DNA of 64,000 nucleotides from an uncultured bacterium (GCA_946560065.1 CAMNUE010000003.1:105249-169248); one strand, 5' to 3'; shown: positions 16,392-26,239, counted from the first letter of the stretch. The notes: generated by a model not told the origin, from the letters alone. Program-made: numbers and translations.

Positions 16392-18695
16392 TTAACAATT
16401 TATTATTGTTTCTAATTGTCTTACTCTGTCTTTTTGAATTTTATCTAAATCAATCTTTGTTTCTTTTGGATTTTTCTTTAAAATTTGTTTTACTTCTTCA
16501 ACCATTTTTTTAGAGTCTTTTGAGATAATATAGGCATAATCACTTATATCTAGTAGGTTATCGCTTGTTGGAATTGTCGTGATTATACTTTTATTTAACG
16601 CAAGGGCTTCTAGATATATTACAGGAAAACCTTCATAGTCAGATGTTAATATTATATAATCCGCTTGTTTCATATAAGGATATGGATTTTCCTTTTTTCC
16701 AAAAAATGTTACCCTATTTTTTAATTCTAATTTTTCTGTATATTTAGTATACATTGCTTTATCCGGTCCATCTCCAATAACCCATAGTTCTATTTCGGGT
16801 ATTTCTTTAGTAAGCTCAAGGGCCCTCTTTAATTTTTTAGAACTATCATCTAGACGACCTACAAAAACAAATAGTTTTTTAGATTCTGATTTTTTTTCAA
16901 TTATTTCTTCTTGGCTTTTCTTAATAATTTCTTTTACGTTTACAAGGTTATTTAAAACATGAGTCTTTTCTTCTAAGTTTTTATAGTATTTTAAGAAAGA
17001 GTCTTTAGATTCATTTGAAACAAAAATTAGATGTTTATATTCTTCTACTTTTCTACTGTCAAAGAACTCTCTAAATTCGGATTCTTTTTTATAGATGTAA
17101 CTATAGTCACTATGAATGTAGAAAGCATTATTCTTCGATGATAACTTAGCTATCTTATTACAACTATAACTATATGTTGTATAACAACAACTAAAATCAT
17201 AGTTGTGGTAATTAAAAATTTTAAATATTAGTTTTCTTGTCATATTAATTATTTTTCTTAAAACGACTATACTATTGCTGCTTACTTTTAATTCTTTTAC
17301 TTTAACATTTGTATTTAGTCTAGAAAGAAGACTTCCTTTTTTTTCTTCAAGTATTAATGTGACATCGTATTTATTGTAATCAAGGCTATTTAAAAGATTA
17401 ACCTGAGCTGTTTCTATTCCCCCTATTTCTAGATTTTTATCTGCAAATAGTAAATCTTTTTTCTTTCTTTTTGTTAGGGACAAGATAATAATAATCGAAA
17501 GTAGACTTACTGATGGTGCTGTGATTATATGTCCTGTAAAGAAAGCTAGAAAAATTATTAGCAAGGCACTTGTGTGTAACATAAAGTTCTCGTAACTAAA
17601 TTTTCTATCTTTTTCTAAGATTTTATATAGAACGTATAAGGCTATTACAAAGAATATTATAGAGCCAACTAAACCATGACTATAGTAAATATCAAAATAG
17701 TCCATTTCAATCATTTTAGTTGCTTTATTATTTTTTAAATAACCAATACCAAATAATTTTTGATATGCTGAAGCCTTATTATATAGAGATGCTTTTCTTT
17801 CTAAGAATGTAAGTCTTTGGCTAAAAATAAAATGATCGATTAATTTCTTATCTTGGAAAACTTCAGTTATACTATCTAATTCTAAATAATTTAGATGAGT
17901 TTTAATATTCTTATAAAAGTTTGTTTTAGGAATAATAACTGCAAGTGCTAAACTTCCTAGGATAACTATTACTAATGAAATAAAGATATTTTTATATTTT
18001 CTTTCTTTATATGATTTTGTCCACAAATATAGTAGACTTGCTCCAATAGTTATTCCTAAAGATAATAATGGTGTTTTTGTTCCAATCATTAAAATTACAA
18101 TTAGATACATTACTGTAGCTATTATTTTAGGAACGATATTTTTAGAACCTGAAAAGATTATAAACATAATCGGAGTTAGTATAGATATAATACCACTGAT
18201 TTCATTTGCTGAATTGAAGAAACCTAATGTTCCAGCTTTTGTAATTTCATATGTTTTAAAGCCAATTCCAAGTACTAATGGAATAAATATTAAAATTAAA
18301 TATAAAAACAAGGTTGTAAAAAGAGTTAAGTTGCTAATTTTAATTTCCTCTTTCAAGGCATAAAGACTTATAAAAAGAATTGGAAAATAATATACTTTGA
18401 CTAGACCTTGAATCTCTTGAAATAAGCCTCCATCTTTGTAGATTATTATTCCAATTAAATAAAGTATACAATAGAGTCCAATTATAAAATATGGAATTAA
18501 AATATTTTTCTTTTTAAAGGTAAAGATTGTAATATAACAGATAAATCCCAGAAATAATACTCTTACTATAATTCCAATTGTTAAATTCAAATCTAAAACA
18601 TGAAGGCAAAGTCCTGTAAAAAAGTCTAATAAAGGTTGAATTAAAATAAATAAAGCTATGATAATATTAATATTATTTTTAATTAGTTTTTCCAT
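16392..18695 (-). CDS. Fusion of O-antigen-ligase-like membrane domain and GT4 glycosyltransferase
   Basis: 767 aa. Residues 1 to about 420 contain at least ten hydrophobic helices with a large loop around residues 255-330 (KNIKTHLNYLELDSITEV), the layout of the O-antigen ligase/polymerase (Wzy/WaaL-like) superfamily. A basic joint (KRKKKD) leads into a GT4 domain that begins ADKNLEIGGIETAQVNLLNS and carries FVFVGRLDDSSKKL and YEGFPVIYLEALAL, the latter being the donor-binding E-x7-E type motif. A membrane polymerase or ligase normally works on the outer face while GT4 works in the cytoplasm, so the fusion may couple synthesis and ligation. It has an extended -10 promoter and a terminator of its own. 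I see no break between the halves. Confidence 0.8.
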   Translation of the reverse strand: MEKLIKNNINIIIALFILIQPLLDFFTGLCLHVLDLNLTIGIIVRVLFLGFICYITIFTFKKKNILIPYFIIGLYCILYLIGIIIYKDGGLFQEIQGLVKVYYFPILFISLYALKEEIKISNLTLFTTLFLYLILIFIPLVLGIGFKTYEITKAGTLGFFNSANEISGIISILTPIMFIIFSGSKNIVPKIIATVMYLIVILMIGTKTPLLSLGITIGASLLYLWTKSYKERKYKNIFISLVIVILGSLALAVIIPKTNFYKNIKTHLNYLELDSITEVFQDKKLIDHFIFSQRLTFLERKASLYNKASAYQKLFGIGYLKNNKATKMIEMDYFDIYYSHGLVGSIIFFVIALYVLYKILEKDRKFSYENFMLHTSALLIIFLAFFTGHIITAPSVSLLSIIIILSLTKRKKKDLLFADKNLEIGGIETAQVNLLNSLDYNKYDVTLILEEKKGSLLSRLNTNVKVKELKVSSNSIVVLRKIINMTRKLIFKIFNYHNYDFSCCYTTYSYSCNKIAKLSSKNNAFYIHSDYSYIYKKESEFREFFDSRKVEEYKHLIFVSNESKDSFLKYYKNLEEKTHVLNNLVNVKEIIKKSQEEIIEKKSESKKLFVFVGRLDDSSKKLKRALELTKEIPEIELWVIGDGPDKAMYTKYTEKLELKNRVTFFGKKENPYPYMKQADYIILTSDYEGFPVIYLEALALNKSIITTIPTSDNLLDISDYAYIISKDSKKMVEEVKQILKKNPKETKIDLDKIQKDRVRQLETIINC

Positions 18696-18717
18696 ATTAT
18701 TCTCCTTTTATGTTCTT

Positions 18718-18723
18718 ATTATA
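18718..18723 (-). promoter_or_regulatory. Extended -10 promoter of the fusion gene
   Basis: TGATATAAT on the minus strand (TG-N-TATAAT), about 20 bp before the AAAAGGAG ribosome site of the gene starting at 18695. The -35 region (TATTTA) is poor, as expected for an extended -10 promoter. Confidence 0.5.
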
Positions 18724-18853
18724 TCATGCTTTTTAATGTTTAAATAATTAATCTTTTGGATTTAGATGATTTTACTTAGAATTTATTCTTCTTTTTTATA
18801 CATTTTTTTACAAAATAACAACTCTACTTATTTATCTTTTTTAGTATTTAAGG

Positions 18854-18859
18854 TATAAT
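18854..18859 (+). promoter_or_regulatory. -10 box of the PASTA gene
   Basis: TATAAT at 18854-18859, with the weak -35 TTTATC 17 bp upstream. It is 12 bp before the GGAGGG ribosome site, divergent from the promoter at 18718. Confidence 0.5.
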
Positions 18860-18882
18860 TATAATGATAATGGAGGGATATG

Positions 18883-20973
18883 ATGAGTAATAATAAACAT
18901 AAAGATACGAATCCTAATGGTTATAAGCAAAATAATCATAAAAAGAAGAAATATAATTCAAATGTAAATAATAAAAGCATTAATAAGTCAAACATAGAAA
19001 GTAATAAATTAAAAGAAGAAAGATTTAATAAGGAAGAAAAGATTGATATTCCTGCTAGTGAGACAACTTCTAATTTAGAAAAAAAAGAACTTGATAGAGT
19101 TTTTGGTCAAGATTTTAATGTTAAAGGAAAGGATAAAAGTATGAAGAAAAATGTAATTATACATATATTTTTAATTGTTTTGAGTATTGTTGCAGTTGTC
19201 TTTTTAGGAGTTAATATTTGTAATAAAGATACATCTGCTTTAGTACTTATAAGTAATTTATTATTAACTTTATTTACTGTATTGTTTACTGTTATTTGTA
19301 TTACTTCTACTAAGAAGAATAAATCAACAATATTGGTGAGTGGCTTATTATTATTTGTATACTTCACAATAGAACTTAGTAATTCATTTAATTTTTTAAA
19401 TATCAATGGTAAAGTTGTTGAAGATTTTAGTGGTAAAAGTTTAACATATGTTATGAAGTGGGCTGAGGCAAATAATGTTACTGTTAATCAGGATTATGAG
19501 TATAGTGATATGGTTGATGAGTATAAAATTATCAGTCAAGATAAAGAATATGGTACTCGTTTAAAAAATTCAGGCGAAATAACTGTTTCAGTTAGTGAGG
19601 GACCTAATCCATCTAAGGAAGTTATTGTTCCTAGTATGATTACTTGGGATAGTGAAAGGGTTTTAGAGTTTGTAAAAGAAAATTATTTAAGTAATGTAAT
19701 AGTTGAATTTGTAGAATCTGATAAAGCACAGGATACTGTTATTGAACAAAATACTAGTGGTAGTTTAAAAAGAGATGATGAATTAAAGTTAACTTTTTCT
19801 TATGGTGAAGAACTTGGTTATGAAGAAGTTTCATTGATTGATTTTACTGGTAAAAGTAAATTTGAAGTTGAATTCTATATGAAGCAACATCAATTAAAAT
19901 ATGAATTTGATAATGATTTTTCTAATAAACAAAAACGTGGTTTAGTAATTAAGCAAAGTATTAAACCAGGTAAAAAAGTTAAAATTAATGATGAAACTGT
20001 TAAAGTTACTATAAGTAAAGGTCCAAAAATAAAAGTTCCTGATTTTAAAGGAATGAGTATGACTGAAGTTACTGAGTGGGCAATTAAAAACAAGGTAAAA
20101 TTAGAATTCAGTGATAAATATGATGATTCTATTAAAGAAAATAATGTAATTAGTGTTAATTTTGAAAAAGGTAAAGTTATTGAACAAGGTACTGTTCTAA
20201 AAGTTGTATTATCTCGTGGAAAACTTACAATGCCAAAGTTTAAATCATTTAATGAGTTTAGAGAATGGGCAGAGAAATATGAGATTAAATATGAAGAAAA
20301 ACATGAATTTAATGATGATATTGCTATTGGAGAAGTAATTAGTTTCTCTTATAAAAAAGGTGATACTATAAAGAATGGTGACACTATTGTTGTAAAGATA
20401 AGTGATGGTAAGAAAAAAGAGGTTCCAAATTTAAAGGGACTTACTAAGAGTGAAGCAATTTCTAGATTAGAAAAAGCAGATTTAAAATATAATTTTGTTT
20501 ATAGTTCAAGTAATGATGTTGAGAAAGATAAAGTAATTAGTCAATCTCTTAGTGCAGGAAGTGAAGTTTCTAGTGGAACTACTGTTACAGTTACTTTAAG
20601 TAGTGGTAAGAAAGAGACATCAAATAATAAAAATTCTGGTAGTTCTAGCAGTTCGAATGGACGTCCAAGTAATTCTGGTGGTTCTAGTGGAAGTTCTAAT
20701 TCTGGTAGTGGTTCTAGTTCTAGTGAAAGTCCTGCTCCTGTCTGTACCCCTTGTACAATTACAGGACTTAGAACTGTTTATCATAATAATTCAGGAAGTT
20801 ATGATGGCACAGCTGCTGGGTTAAGAAGTCATATTTCAAGTCAATGTCCAGGAATAAAGGTAAATATTGTTCCGGATAGAACTTCTGGAATGACTCCTGG
20901 TTCACCTGTTGGTGGATTTACAGGAGGAGATACTAATTCTTGTAGTACAGTTACAATTACAATTGCACAATAA
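18883..20973 (+). CDS. Kinase-less PASTA-repeat membrane protein
   Basis: 696 aa. The GGAGGG site suits the second of two adjacent ATGs (18883). Residues 1-85 are cytoplasmic, polar and rich in Lys and Asn. Three membrane helices follow (from NVIIHIFLIVLSIVAVVFLG to about residue 165). Six PASTA-type repeats of about 65-70 residues come next, for example VPDFKGMSMTEVTEWAIKNK and VPNLKGLTKSEAISRLEKAD, each closing with a VTVS(x)G-like strand. A Ser/Gly-rich linker then leads to a last domain with four cysteines (CTPCT, SSQCPG, TNSCST). PASTA domains bind peptidoglycan or muropeptides and usually sit on Ser/Thr kinases or PBPs; neither domain is present. It may sense or organise cell-wall synthesis. 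A strong terminator follows. Confidence 0.8.
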   Translation: MSNNKHKDTNPNGYKQNNHKKKKYNSNVNNKSINKSNIESNKLKEERFNKEEKIDIPASETTSNLEKKELDRVFGQDFNVKGKDKSMKKNVIIHIFLIVLSIVAVVFLGVNICNKDTSALVLISNLLLTLFTVLFTVICITSTKKNKSTILVSGLLLFVYFTIELSNSFNFLNINGKVVEDFSGKSLTYVMKWAEANNVTVNQDYEYSDMVDEYKIISQDKEYGTRLKNSGEITVSVSEGPNPSKEVIVPSMITWDSERVLEFVKENYLSNVIVEFVESDKAQDTVIEQNTSGSLKRDDELKLTFSYGEELGYEEVSLIDFTGKSKFEVEFYMKQHQLKYEFDNDFSNKQKRGLVIKQSIKPGKKVKINDETVKVTISKGPKIKVPDFKGMSMTEVTEWAIKNKVKLEFSDKYDDSIKENNVISVNFEKGKVIEQGTVLKVVLSRGKLTMPKFKSFNEFREWAEKYEIKYEEKHEFNDDIAIGEVISFSYKKGDTIKNGDTIVVKISDGKKKEVPNLKGLTKSEAISRLEKADLKYNFVYSSSNDVEKDKVISQSLSAGSEVSSGTTVTVTLSSGKKETSNNKNSGSSSSSNGRPSNSGGSSGSSNSGSGSSSSESPAPVCTPCTITGLRTVYHNNSGSYDGTAAGLRSHISSQCPGIKVNIVPDRTSGMTPGSPVGGFTGGDTNSCSTVTITIAQ

Positions 20974-21002
20974 AAGTTCAGAAGCAAAATCTGAACTTTT
21001 TT
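20972..21002. terminator. Bidirectional terminator between convergent genes
   Basis: Perfect 11-bp stem AAAAGTTCAGA/TCTGAACTTTT with a 7-nt loop and T tracts on both sides. It serves the PASTA gene on the plus strand and the aminopeptidase gene on the minus strand, whose stop codon lies in its right edge. Confidence 0.9.
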
Positions 21003-22233
21003 AATTAAATTCTTCTGTAAAGTTTCCATTTACAAAAATAGGTACTTCTTCTCCACTAGAAGTAATTCCAGTGATATTTAAATCTCTATTGCCTATCATA
21101 AAGTCTGTGTGTGAATCTGATTTATTTAAATTATGTTCTTTTAGTAATATTTCTTTATCTATTTTTGGTCCGTTCTCAATGCATTCAGTGAAAGAGTCTC
21201 CTAGAGCTAAATGACAAGCAGCATTTTCATCGTAAAGTGTTTCTAAGAATACTTGATTACAATTAGAGATTGGAGAATCGTATTGTACAAGTGCTACTTC
21301 TCCTAGCATATCGGAATTCTCGCAAACATTAATCATTGACCTTAGAGTTTCTTCCCCTACTTCAGCATGAGCATCTACTACTTTTCCTTCCTTAAAAGAA
21401 ATGTTGAAGTTATCAATTATAACTCCTTGATATGATAGTGGTTTTGATGAATAAACTATTCCTTCAGCACTTAAGCAATCAGGAGATGTGAATACTTCTT
21501 CTGTTGGAAAGTTTACTAAAACATCCTTTCCATTTGAAAGATTTTCGCAGCCTGAGGCCCAAATATGTCTTTCTGGTAAATCAACTTTAAAATCAGTTCC
21601 ATTACTACTTTGATATTTTAATGTTTTAAATTGATACTCTGTTAATTTCTTTGCTCTAATCTTTAATTTATCTATTTTATCATTCCAAACTTTTACAGGA
21701 TTTTCAGAAGTAATACTACAAATTTCGAATATTTTATTCCATAATTCATTAACAGGGTCATCTGAGTCTTTGTATAGTTCTTTAGCCCAAGCTTCTGTTG
21801 GAACTGCTGCGATACACCATGCTAATTCTGATTTATCACGCTTTTTATCGAATTTTCTTCTTGTTTCTAAAGCATACTTTGTCATAGTACTTATTTTTTC
21901 AGGAGCTATATCTTTCATTAGTCCTGGTGTTTCTGATGCTAACATTAAAAATGCTGCATTTTTTTCAGCGTAAACATTCCATTCTTCTTTGTTCCAAAAA
22001 GTCATTTTTTTCAAATCATCAATATCTAGATTCTTTAAAGCTTCATGTTTTAGATGTGGATCACTTATATCATAATAAATATCTTTAACTCCTAATTTAT
22101 AAGCTATTTTAGTAATTATTCTTGCAAAATCAATTCTTTCAATATTAAAGCTTAAAAATAGAGGTTGATTTTCTTCTATCTTTAAACATGTTTCCAATAA
22201 AACCTTAGCATATTTTTCTAATAATTCTTCCAT
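21001..22233 (-). CDS. M29 family aminopeptidase
   Basis: 410 aa, the usual length of AmpS/PepS/aminopeptidase T enzymes, which remove N-terminal residues from peptides using two metal ions in the cytoplasm. Conserved blocks are present: NFPTEEVFTSPD (first metal-binding Glu), AHAEVGEETL, CHLALGDSF and SHTDFMIGNRDLNI (His and Asp ligands). There is no signal peptide. The start follows AGAGGTG, and a promoter TTGAAT-18-TATAAT lies just upstream, so it is a single-gene transcript convergent with the PASTA gene. Confidence 0.92.
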   Translation of the reverse strand: MEELLEKYAKVLLETCLKIEENQPLFLSFNIERIDFARIITKIAYKLGVKDIYYDISDPHLKHEALKNLDIDDLKKMTFWNKEEWNVYAEKNAAFLMLASETPGLMKDIAPEKISTMTKYALETRRKFDKKRDKSELAWCIAAVPTEAWAKELYKDSDDPVNELWNKIFEICSITSENPVKVWNDKIDKLKIRAKKLTEYQFKTLKYQSSNGTDFKVDLPERHIWASGCENLSNGKDVLVNFPTEEVFTSPDCLSAEGIVYSSKPLSYQGVIIDNFNISFKEGKVVDAHAEVGEETLRSMINVCENSDMLGEVALVQYDSPISNCNQVFLETLYDENAACHLALGDSFTECIENGPKIDKEILLKEHNLNKSDSHTDFMIGNRDLNITGITSSGEEVPIFVNGNFTEEFN

Positions 22234-22253
22234 AATACACCTCTTTCTTTTTT

Positions 22254-22283
22254 ATTATACAATATTTTTTTTAATTTATTCAA
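22254..22283 (-). promoter_or_regulatory. Promoter of the M29 aminopeptidase gene
   Basis: TTGAAT and TATAAT on the minus strand are separated by 18 bp, 20 bp upstream of the start codon. Confidence 0.6.
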
Positions 22284-22292
22284 ATAAAAGAA

Positions 22293-22318
22293 AATAAGAT
22301 GAGATTAATCATCTTATT
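22293..22318 (-). terminator. Terminator of the glucosaminidase gene
   Basis: AATAAGATGA/TCATCTTATT perfect 10-bp stem with a 6-nt loop, followed by a T-rich run on the minus strand. It begins inside the stop codon. Confidence 0.75.
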
Positions 22319-25300
22319 TAACTATTAATTCTATTCTATTTTGCCTATCTTTATTTAGAGAAATTCGGTATTTTTTACCATTAATTGTTGCCTCTTTTGT
22401 TGGGACACTTGCGAATATATCAACTATTTCTCCATAGTCTTCAGCATCTTTTGTTTTTGTATAGACTTGTAGTGAATATGTACCTGGTTCAAGTTTAGAA
22501 ACATCTAATTCTTTTTCATACCAAGCATAACTTTTATCTTTTTTATCTAATGAGTTGACGACATATGGTCCTTTATTAGTACTTCCTAATTCGTAGTAAG
22601 TTTGTTTATACGTTGATTGATTTTCAACAATTAAGGTCCTTTTTATATCGTTTTTATTATTATAAGTACCATCATAATTATAGGATGTACCTAGAAGATA
22701 CAACTTATCGTTTACAAATTTGATATCTTCATAATCATTTATCATATTACGATATGTTGGAGCTACTTTTGTTGTGAAAACTTCATCTCTAATGTTTAAC
22801 TCTAATTTTTTAGATTTTAAATTTTGAAGAACCTTGAAGTTGTAACCATGGTCGTCATCTTCTCCTCTTCTACTAACAGGTCTGTTGAATAAGTTATCAA
22901 CTAATTGTTCAGTAATACTATTTCCTGATGTTGCGGACATATAAATATCATAATCACCGTTTGCAATATTTTTTAAATCCACTTTTCCTTTGAACCATGA
23001 TTCTGTGTATTTTTTTCCACCAACAGTGCCTAAATCATAAGGAGTTTTTTCAGTCCAACTATCAATACCAACTGAGTATTCCTTATCAGAATTTTTGTCT
23101 TTGAAAATTAGAGTATATTCTTTATCAATGTTATCTACGTCATAAATAATTAAATATCCACTGATTGTAAAGTATTTATTTTTAGTATCCCAATTAAGTG
23201 TGTCTAGGTAAAATTCTCCGTCTTTCTTAATATAAGTTTTTTCTTTTACTTCGACATTAATAGTTTTTTCTATTTTATTACCATAGGAGTCAGTTACCTG
23301 ATATTTTATTTTATAAGTTCCTATAGTATCAATTTTAACAGTGTTTTCAACTACTTTAATTTTATTTGTTATATCTCCATCTTCTGGATCCATTGCACTA
23401 ACGTTAGATAATTCATTGAATTTCGAATTTACAACTACAACTTTATCTGATGCGTTAATCGTTGGAACTCTATCTTTAACGACTTCTACTTTGATTTCTT
23501 TTGTAGTCTTCTTATTATGGCTATCTGTTACTTCATAAACTACTTTGTATGTTCCAATTACTTTAGTATTAACATTGTTACTTACAACTTTAATTTTACT
23601 TGTTAAATCTCCGTCTTCTGTATCTGTTGCAGTTACTCCACTTGTAGCATTAAATGTTTTATTTTGAGTGATTACTTTATCAGATACGTTAATTACTGGA
23701 GCCTTATTTTCTTTTACTGTTACTTTGATTGTTTTGGTAGTTACATTTCCAGTACTATCTGTTACTTGATATGTTACTTGGTAAACACCTGCTTTAGAGG
23801 TATTTACATTTTTATTTGTAACTTTAATTTTACTTGTTAAATCGCCATCTTCTGGGTCTGTTGCTGTTACACCTGAAAGTTCATTGAATGCTGTTCCCTC
23901 TATTATTGTTTTATCCGATGCATTAATTGTTGGTGAATAGTTGTCAATGATTGGTGATTTTACAGCAATCGAAACACCTGGTGCGTAGGCTAATGTATAT
24001 CCATTGATATAATTGTTATCCGTTAAACTTACAGGTATTCTAAACCATTCAGTTCCATTTACGTTTACAGTTTCTAAAAGTGGAACATAAGAGTTAGTAT
24101 ATAATCCACTTATTAGCGAATATTTAGCGTCATCAGTATTATAATTTACCCACGTATATTGATTTCCTGATACGTTTACAGTAATCTTTCCATAGTTTGT
24201 CTTTGTAAACTTTATGCTGTCTGCACTTACCCATTCTTTTTGATCATACCAGTAATCACTTGTTACTAAGTAAGCTACTGGTTGATTGTTTAAGTAAGCA
24301 GCTGTATATACCATTACATATCTATCTTTTAACAGTGTTTTTCCAGTTTTTGCTGTTAGAGAGGAATCATAATAATATGGTGTATTTTTCGTTGTTATAG
24401 CTACACGTGGTTTAAATTCGGCATTTTCGACATATAAGTTATATTCATAATTCTTATTTTGATAAGCAGTTACATTATTTGGACTTATATTACCATTTTT
24501 TCCTTTATTTATCTTTTTTACACTGCTTGCTTTAACGTAAACATTAGCATTCCAGTTATAATTTCCAGAAGTTATTTCATTATAATTACCATCGATATTT
24601 AAATCACTTACTACTTTATACCACTTTTCATTATTTCTAGTTACTTCATCAACTATTACTAAGCCATCTTCTGCTTCTGGATATTGATATATTACCCTAG
24701 ATGAAGTTGAGGGTTCTTGATAGGCATTCGTTGGTCCTGTTACAACACCTAATTGATAATAGTTATAGTCTTGAAGTCCAAAGGCCCTGTCTAATGAATA
24801 ATAGTTTCTAGCCATTTTTTCTGACCAATATGTATCTGATGCATATTTGACATTCATTCCTATCCATTTATCTCCGAATTGAGGTCCAAAGTAACGCCAG
24901 TCTCTTGGATGAGCATAACCATATGTTATCCACTTTGAAGCATATCCTAAAATACTACTTGAGAATGAAGCATACCAATTTGCTGCTTGTGTTGGATTAG
25001 AATCTACTGCATTAAGACCAAATCCGTTATTTTTATTGACAGCTAAATTACTTGTACCATTTCCAGTTTCATTTCTACTTAAACTCAATGAGAGAATTGC
25101 GTTTACTCCATATTTTTCTTGAGCATAATAGAAAAATGTTCCCGTTCCATAAAGTCTTGAAGAATTATTTTCAGAAGCATTTCCATAAACATTCTGTTTT
25201 ATTCCCATATTATTTCTAATGTATTCATCAATATTAACACTAGAATAACTTGTTCTTGTATGATTTGATAAATACATATAATAATTGTAATATGGATTAT

Positions 25301-26036
25301 TTTTATTTATTGAATTATTATAATTATTTTTTTTGTAATCTTTTATAAGTGTTTTTATATCATTATAAAAGTAGTGTCCGTCATAGCTATAATAGGTTCC
25401 AGCACTTAACATTTCTGGTTTTGGTCCTATTGTACTTCCATTACTACCACCATAGGTATTTTGAATTTTTGCAACATAGTTATGTCTTATATCACTATTT
25501 GTTACTGTATATGAACTTAATGATTTAACCCAAGTTATTGGCACTATCTCATAGGCTTGTTGTTCTATCCATCCTGTATAATTACCAACTCTTACCCTTG
25601 CCATCCACTTTTTTTTAGCATCAGAATATGCTGAATCCATATGAGCACCATCTACTCCACCGTAAAGTGAACCTGTGTCCATGTATGTATATGCGCTATT
25701 AGTTGTTACATTGTTGTAAAAGTATGTTAGAGTTTCTGGGTTTACGCTTAAATCAAGTAGTGCTACATTAGCATCAAGTATTTTAGTTTCTCCATTAACT
25801 TTTGACATAATTGCTAAGTCATCAGCTCCAACACTGACCATCCAGGTTTTAGCCTCTGTAAAAGTACCAAAGCAACCAACTGGATCTATAACCCCATCCG
25901 TATGGAAGCCCGCAACTTCATAATTTCCACAGAGATTCTTGTATCTGTAATTATTCACATCAAAGGCATAAACATTTTTGGCATTAAAAAATATAATCGC
26001 AAAGATTATAGCGATAAAAACATTTTTCTTTTTCAC
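22314..26036 (-). CDS. Secreted glucosaminidase with SH3-like and three DUF5011/Ig-like domains
   Basis: 1240 aa. The start is GTG at 26034-26036: GGAGG lies 8 nt upstream, and the nearby ATG is out of frame. A signal peptide of about 24 residues (ending NVYA) is followed by a glucosaminidase (GH73-type) core around residues 290-420. There the catalytic Glu sits in SLSRNETGNGTSNLAVNKNN and the fold's later motif is YASKWITYGY. SH3-like segments follow (for example EPSTSSRVIYQYPEAEDGLV). Three tandem Ig-like repeats of about 78 residues come next, each with a (D)PEDGDLTSKIKV core, then a beta-rich C-terminus. It should cleave the glycan chains of peptidoglycan outside the cell. No sorting signal or LysM domain is seen, so wall binding may rest on the SH3 and Ig parts. 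Confidence 0.85.
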   Translation of the reverse strand: MKKKNVFIAIIFAIIFFNAKNVYAFDVNNYRYKNLCGNYEVAGFHTDGVIDPVGCFGTFTEAKTWMVSVGADDLAIMSKVNGETKILDANVALLDLSVNPETLTYFYNNVTTNSAYTYMDTGSLYGGVDGAHMDSAYSDAKKKWMARVRVGNYTGWIEQQAYEIVPITWVKSLSSYTVTNSDIRHNYVAKIQNTYGGSNGSTIGPKPEMLSAGTYYSYDGHYFYNDIKTLIKDYKKNNYNNSINKNNPYYNYYMYLSNHTRTSYSSVNIDEYIRNNMGIKQNVYGNASENNSSRLYGTGTFFYYAQEKYGVNAILSLSLSRNETGNGTSNLAVNKNNGFGLNAVDSNPTQAANWYASFSSSILGYASKWITYGYAHPRDWRYFGPQFGDKWIGMNVKYASDTYWSEKMARNYYSLDRAFGLQDYNYYQLGVVTGPTNAYQEPSTSSRVIYQYPEAEDGLVIVDEVTRNNEKWYKVVSDLNIDGNYNEITSGNYNWNANVYVKASSVKKINKGKNGNISPNNVTAYQNKNYEYNLYVENAEFKPRVAITTKNTPYYYDSSLTAKTGKTLLKDRYVMVYTAAYLNNQPVAYLVTSDYWYDQKEWVSADSIKFTKTNYGKITVNVSGNQYTWVNYNTDDAKYSLISGLYTNSYVPLLETVNVNGTEWFRIPVSLTDNNYINGYTLAYAPGVSIAVKSPIIDNYSPTINASDKTIIEGTAFNELSGVTATDPEDGDLTSKIKVTNKNVNTSKAGVYQVTYQVTDSTGNVTTKTIKVTVKENKAPVINVSDKVITQNKTFNATSGVTATDTEDGDLTSKIKVVSNNVNTKVIGTYKVVYEVTDSHNKKTTKEIKVEVVKDRVPTINASDKVVVVNSKFNELSNVSAMDPEDGDITNKIKVVENTVKIDTIGTYKIKYQVTDSYGNKIEKTINVEVKEKTYIKKDGEFYLDTLNWDTKNKYFTISGYLIIYDVDNIDKEYTLIFKDKNSDKEYSVGIDSWTEKTPYDLGTVGGKKYTESWFKGKVDLKNIANGDYDIYMSATSGNSITEQLVDNLFNRPVSRRGEDDDHGYNFKVLQNLKSKKLELNIRDEVFTTKVAPTYRNMINDYEDIKFVNDKLYLLGTSYNYDGTYNNKNDIKRTLIVENQSTYKQTYYELGSTNKGPYVVNSLDKKDKSYAWYEKELDVSKLEPGTYSLQVYTKTKDAEDYGEIVDIFASVPTKEATINGKKYRISLNKDRQNRIELIVK

Positions 26037-26068
26037 GCATTATACCTCCATTCTAGTATCATATTTAT

Positions 26069-26089
26069 ATTATACCAATTGTGCAATTG
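26069..26089 (-). promoter_or_regulatory. Extended -10 promoter with operator-like repeat, glucosaminidase gene
   Basis: TGGTATAAT on the minus strand (-10 at 26069-26074). Directly upstream is CAATTGTGCAATTG (26076-26089), two CAATTG palindromes two bases apart, where a regulator could block the polymerase. No good -35 box is present. Confidence 0.5.
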
Positions 26090-26175
26090 TAAACCAGTAC
26101 TTTTATACTTTTTTTTGAATATTTGACATTTTTTGACAAAAAAAAATTGTTATTAATTTAACCTTTTTAGGAAAC

Positions 26176-26204
26176 TTGATAAATTTACTATTATTGAGTA
26201 TAAT
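26176..26204 (+). promoter_or_regulatory. Promoter of the LCP gene
   Basis: TTGATA (26176-26181), 17-bp spacer, TATAAT (26199-26204). GGAGG lies at about 26230, just before the start at 26240. Confidence 0.75.
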
Positions 26205-26239
26205 CTTATAATAAGAGGTTTTATGTTTGGAGGCATTTT

